53,439 nucleotides of DNA from JABDPF01 sp036351575 (GTDB lineage: Bacteria > Pseudomonadota > Gammaproteobacteria > Xanthomonadales > SZUA-36), in contig JAZBPJ010000096.1 in assembly GCA_036351575.1 (NCBI GenBank), forward strand, positions 1 through 53,439. The letters are read 5' to 3'. The notes below the pieces were generated by a model that saw only the letters and a list, made by a program, of their open reading frames with translations, did no database searches and was not told where the DNA came from. The position numbers were made by a program, and so were the translations under genes. Below are positions 50,478 through 53,439 of this stretch, one piece after another. Position 1 is the stretch's first letter. Each line of letters starts with the position of its first letter.

Positions 50478-52394
50478 ATGGGTGAACAGAACGTCAGCCT
50501 GCTCAGTGACGAGGCCACCAGCCAGGCCTTCATGCGTTCGTTGCTGGTCGAAGTACACGCGCTTGAACGCATGCTGGACATGGGGCTGGTGGAGTCGGGC
50601 GTCCGCCGCATCGGCGCCGAACAGGAGATGTTCCTGGTCGACAAGGCGCACAAGCCCGCCCTGAAGGCGCTCGATATTCTCGACGTGATCGAGGATGAAA
50701 ATTTCACCCACGAGCTCGGATTGTTCAACCTGGAGGCCAACCTCTCACCCCGCCGGTTGGACGGCAACTGCCTGCGCCTGATGGAGGAAGAACTCCAGGA
50801 CGTGTATCGCAGGGCCCGCGAGGCTGCTTCGCGCTTCGATTGCGATATCGCGCTGGTGGGCATTCTTCCCACCTTGACCAAGAACCACCTCGGCCTCGAC
50901 TCGATGGTGCCGACACCGCGTTATCATGCGCTCAACGAAGCGATCTGCCAGATGCGCGGCAAGGATTTTTCATTCACGATCAATGGTATTGACCAGTTGT
51001 CCATGCAGCACGACAACGTCATGCTGGAGGCCTGCAACACCAGTTTCCAGGTCCATTTCCAGGTCAGCCCGGAGAACTTCGCGCGCAACTACAACATCGC
51101 CCAGGTGATCACCGCACCCCTGCTGGCCGCCGCGGTCAATTCCCCGATTCTGCTGGGCAAGCGCCTGTGGCACGAAACCCGCATCGCGGTATTCGAATAC
51201 TCCATCGACACGCGTTCCGACCTGCAGCATGAACGCGGCCTGAGGCCGCGCGTGCATTTCGGCGACCGCTGGATCGAAGAATCCGTGACCGAGATTTTCA
51301 AGGAAGACATCGCTCGTTTCAGGACCGTGCTGACCACGGACACCGAGGACGATCCGATCGGCATGCTGGAGAGCGGCGTCATTCCCTCGCTGAACGCACT
51401 GCGCCTGCACAACGGAACCGTCTACCGCTGGAACCGGCCCTGTTACGGTGTTACCGACAACGTGCCGCATCTGCGTATCGAGAACCGCGTCATTCCATCG
51501 GGCCCGACGATCCTCGACGAGATCGCGAACGCGGCATTTTTCTTTGGCATGATGCTCGGCATGATCAACTCGGTGCGGGACGTGCGCGAGCTGCTGACCT
51601 TCGCCGACGTCAAGTCCAACTTCCTGGCGGCCGCCCGCGACGGCATCCGCGCGCAGATGAACTGGTTCAATGACACGCACCTGCCGGCCAAGCAGCTCGT
51701 GCTCGAGCAGTTGCTTCCGCTGGCCCGGGAAGGTCTCGAGGAAGCCGGTATCGACCGCGACGATATCGACCGCTACCTGGGCGTGCTGCACGACCGCGTC
51801 ACGCACCGGCGCACCGGTGCACGCTGGGCGCTGGAATCACTCGAGGCGATGGATGACCAGGGCACGGAAGACCTGCGCCTGCGCTGCCTGGTCGGCAGCA
51901 TGCTGGAACAGCAGTCGAGCGGAAAATCGATCAGCACCTGGGAGCTGGCCGAGTACCATCCCGAGCAGGACTGGCGCGAAAGTTACCGGACCATCGGGCA
52001 GTTCATGACCCGGGACCTGTTCACGGTACGCCCGGACGATATCGTCGATTTCGCCGCCACGCTGATGGACTGGCGCCACGTGCGTCACGTGCCGGTCGAG
52101 GACGGCAAGGGCCACCTCGTCGGCCTGGTTTCGCACCGCTGCCTGCTGCGGCTTTTCGCGCAGGGCCGCATCGGCAAGGAAGAGAAAGTCACCGTGGGCG
52201 AGATCATGGATACCGAACCCATAACCGTGGGTCCGGATACGCCGACGTCCGAGGCGATCCGTGTCATGCGGGAGAAACGCATTTCCTGCCTGCCGGTCAT
52301 CCGGGAAGGTCAACTGGTCGGCATCGTGACCGAACACGATTTCATCGTCGTGGCCTCGCGTCTGCTCGAAAGCCAGCTCAGCCTCGAAAACTGA
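50478..52394 (+). CDS. Glutamate-cysteine-ligase-like (GCS2) protein fused to a CBS pair
   Basis: 638-residue two-part protein. Residues of about 35-420 are a GCS2/YbdK-type carboxylate-amine ligase domain: RRIGAEQEMFLVD, FTHELGLFNLEANLSPRRL, MVPTPRYHALNEAICQMRGKDFSF, VMLEACNTSFQVHFQVS and LRIENRVIPSGPT. Near residues 509-630 are two CBS motifs (MTRDLFTVRPDDIVDFAATLMDWRHVRHVPV and IMDTEPITVGPDTPTSEAIRVMREKRISCLPVI), which usually sense adenine nucleotides. The product is unknown: gamma-glutamylcysteine or another gamma-glutamyl amide is possible. ATG is at 50478 after AAGGGC. It overlaps the next lipoprotein gene by 1 bp. Confidence 0.85.
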   Translation: MGEQNVSLLSDEATSQAFMRSLLVEVHALERMLDMGLVESGVRRIGAEQEMFLVDKAHKPALKALDILDVIEDENFTHELGLFNLEANLSPRRLDGNCLRLMEEELQDVYRRAREAASRFDCDIALVGILPTLTKNHLGLDSMVPTPRYHALNEAICQMRGKDFSFTINGIDQLSMQHDNVMLEACNTSFQVHFQVSPENFARNYNIAQVITAPLLAAAVNSPILLGKRLWHETRIAVFEYSIDTRSDLQHERGLRPRVHFGDRWIEESVTEIFKEDIARFRTVLTTDTEDDPIGMLESGVIPSLNALRLHNGTVYRWNRPCYGVTDNVPHLRIENRVIPSGPTILDEIANAAFFFGMMLGMINSVRDVRELLTFADVKSNFLAAARDGIRAQMNWFNDTHLPAKQLVLEQLLPLAREGLEEAGIDRDDIDRYLGVLHDRVTHRRTGARWALESLEAMDDQGTEDLRLRCLVGSMLEQQSSGKSISTWELAEYHPEQDWRESYRTIGQFMTRDLFTVRPDDIVDFAATLMDWRHVRHVPVEDGKGHLVGLVSHRCLLRLFAQGRIGKEEKVTVGEIMDTEPITVGPDTPTSEAIRVMREKRISCLPVIREGQLVGIVTEHDFIVVASRLLESQLSLEN

Positions 52395-52867
52395 TGCGCG
52401 CTGCACTGTGGCTCGCCTGTGCGTTCGCACTGATGGCCTGCGGTCAATCGCTGACGGTCGAACAGCAGGTCATCAACACCATCCGGGAAATGGAATCCAA
52501 GCTCGAAGCCGGCCAACGGATCGGTTTCATGGCGCACCTTGGCGACGAATTCCGTGCCCAGGACGGCGGCATGTCGCGCGAGGAAGTCAGGGCGCTGGTC
52601 GTATTCCAGCTGCAGCGCTACGAGCAGCTGCAGGGGCGGCTTTTTCCCATCCGCGTGACCGAGACCGGCCCCGACACGGCGGAGGCCCGCTTTCGCGCGC
52701 TGGTGACCGGCGGGGCCGGGTTGATCCCGGAGAGCGGCCGGGTCTATGACTTCGAGACCTGGTGGCGGCTGGAGGGCGGCGACTGGCTGCTGACGGCGGC
52801 GAACTGGGACCCGGTTCCGCTGGACGAGGTCCTGGACGAGTTGCCCTTGCCGGAAGCTGATTACTGA
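52394..52867 (+). CDS. Small lipoprotein, NTF2/SnoaL-like
   Basis: 157-residue predicted lipoprotein: MRAALWLACAFALMAC has lipobox LMAC at Cys16. The body (EQQVINTIREMESKLEAGQRIGFMAHLGDEFRAQDGGMSREEVRALVVFQLQRY ... VYDFETWWRLEGGDWLLTAANWDPV) looks like a single alpha+beta NTF2-like domain. Function unknown. The ATG shares its first base with the stop of the GCS2-CBS gene (TGATG), so the two are coupled. Confidence 0.78.
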   Translation: MRAALWLACAFALMACGQSLTVEQQVINTIREMESKLEAGQRIGFMAHLGDEFRAQDGGMSREEVRALVVFQLQRYEQLQGRLFPIRVTETGPDTAEARFRALVTGGAGLIPESGRVYDFETWWRLEGGDWLLTAANWDPVPLDEVLDELPLPEADY

Positions 52868-52892
52868 GTGATCCACTAGACGCAACCGGTAA

Positions 52893-53077
52893 GCCGCACT
52901 GCTGCGCTGCTCACGACCAGCGATCCCCTGCGGGGATTTCCCTCGCGATCTCATCGCCCGACGGGGCCGCTCCGGAGTTCATCCCTGAACATCGGAGCTC
53001 GATTGGCCGTCCTGGCCGATCGTCCCCTGCGCGATTCGCCTGCTCGGCGCTTACAGATCGCTGCGCAGCAGTGCGAC
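52893..53077. repeat. 185-bp cloverleaf palindromic element upstream of lhr
   Basis: Outer arms (52893-52910 and 53060-53077) pair as GCCGCACTGCTGCGC... with few mismatches. Inside are three hairpins: ATCCCC-tgc-GGGGAT (52923-52937); GCTCCG-ga-GTTCA-tccc-TGAAC-at-CGGAGC (52969-52998); and GATTGGCC-gtcct-GGCCGATC (53001-53021). The CATCCCTG and GTCCT loops are those of the element in dnaE2 at 246-354. It fills most of the 278-bp gap 52868-53145, where I see no gene. Confidence 0.8.
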
Positions 53078-53145
53078 TTTCCCGGTCTGTTGAACGTGCA
53101 AAGGTCGTTCTCGGGATTTGAGAACGGAGCGGCTAGAATGAGTCG

Positions 53146-53439
53146 ATGAATCTTTCCGCCTTTCATCCATCGGTTCGCAACTGGTTCGAGAACAGCTTCG
53201 CCTTCGAGACACCGGTGCAGGCCGAGGCGTGGAAGCACATCGGCGCCGGCGGGAACGTACTGATCGCCGCGCCGACCGGCAGCGGCAAGACCTTCGCCGC
53301 TTTCCTGTGCGCCATCAACCAACTGGTCGAGGAAAGCCGTCGAAGGCCGTTGGAGGACCGGGTCCGCGTGGTCTACGTCTCGCCGCTGAAGGCGCTCTCC
53401 AACGATATCGAGAAAAACCTGCGCGAACCGCTGGCGGGC
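53146..53439 (+). CDS. lhr: Lhr-type DEAD/H helicase, 5' part only
   Basis: The first 98 codons of a superfamily 2 helicase, cut by the window edge. The N-terminus FHPSVRNWFENSFAFETPVQAEAW is a Q-motif-like region, VLIAAPTGSGKTFAAFLCAIN is motif I, and RVVYVSPLKALSNDIEKNL is motif Ia; this combination is typical of Lhr (large helicase-related) proteins. ATG at 53146 is used because the ATG at 53138 stops at once. The ribosome site is weak. A GTTCTC-n7-GAGAAC hairpin lies at 53107-53125. Confidence 0.88.
   Translation, partial: MNLSAFHPSVRNWFENSFAFETPVQAEAWKHIGAGGNVLIAAPTGSGKTFAAFLCAINQLVEESRRRPLEDRVRVVYVSPLKALSNDIEKNLREPLAG

Noticed and set aside
53107..53125. GTTCTC-n7-GAGAAC as a regulatory operator for lhr
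   Set aside because: It resembles hairpins in the nearby cloverleaf elements and has no match to a known operator; too little to call.

Overview
The window looks like a chromosomal segment of a GC-rich gammaproteobacterium. The gene orders rlmN-pilW-rodZ-hisS-yfgM-bamB-der, maf/yceD-rpmF-plsX-fabH-fabG-acpP-fabF-pabC-mltG-tmk-holB-pilZ, and fadJ-fadI are those of free-living gammaproteobacteria. I cannot name the genus; a marine Woeseiales/Chromatiales-like lineage is only a guess. No tRNA, rRNA, CRISPR, prophage or complete IS element was seen.

Region 1 (1-12.4 kb, all minus strand) is an SOS mutagenesis locus with unrelated genes between its parts. lexA (with promoter and LexA box), imuA and imuB lie at 9.25-12.4 kb. 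The partner polymerase gene dnaE2 lies at 1-3248 with its own LexA box and runs off the left edge. Between them are modABC (molybdate import), a small membrane methyltransferase, a DUF4404 protein, a lipase-like hydrolase, a DUF502 membrane protein and a YbaY/META lipoprotein. The locus is dense in palindromic repeats. Four blocks lie inside the dnaE2 reading frame without breaking it, one abuts the dnaE2 promoter, and two fill the gap between imuA and lexA.

Region 2 (12.4-22.5 kb, minus) holds envelope genes in two tight operons: slp-DUF2461-lemA-DUF2207 and moxR-DUF58-tgpA (transglutaminase). fadE, the acyl-CoA dehydrogenase that starts beta-oxidation, follows.

Region 3 (22.7-33.2 kb, mostly plus) is housekeeping: ndk, rlmN, pilW, rodZ, hisS, yfgM, bamB, der, a rhodanese-MoeB/ThiF fusion and folD, with a convergent glutathione-peroxidase homologue that lacks the peroxidatic cysteine. 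ispG is missing from its usual place between rodZ and hisS.

Region 4 (33.2-37.1 kb, minus) carries fadJ-fadI and maf. Region 5 (37.2-46.2 kb, plus) is the ribosome/fatty-acid/cell-wall/replication operon from yceD to pilZ. fabD is missing from it, and its pabC has Asn where the PLP-binding lysine should be. Region 6 (46.2-53.4 kb) has a class V aminotransferase, dinB, fadD, a glutamate-cysteine-ligase-like protein fused to CBS domains, a small lipoprotein, another cloverleaf palindrome and the start of an Lhr-type helicase.

The most unusual signal is the palindromic repeats translated in frame within DnaE2, in positions that look like variable loops, together with a repeat that may supply the -35 box of the SOS-controlled dnaE2 promoter.
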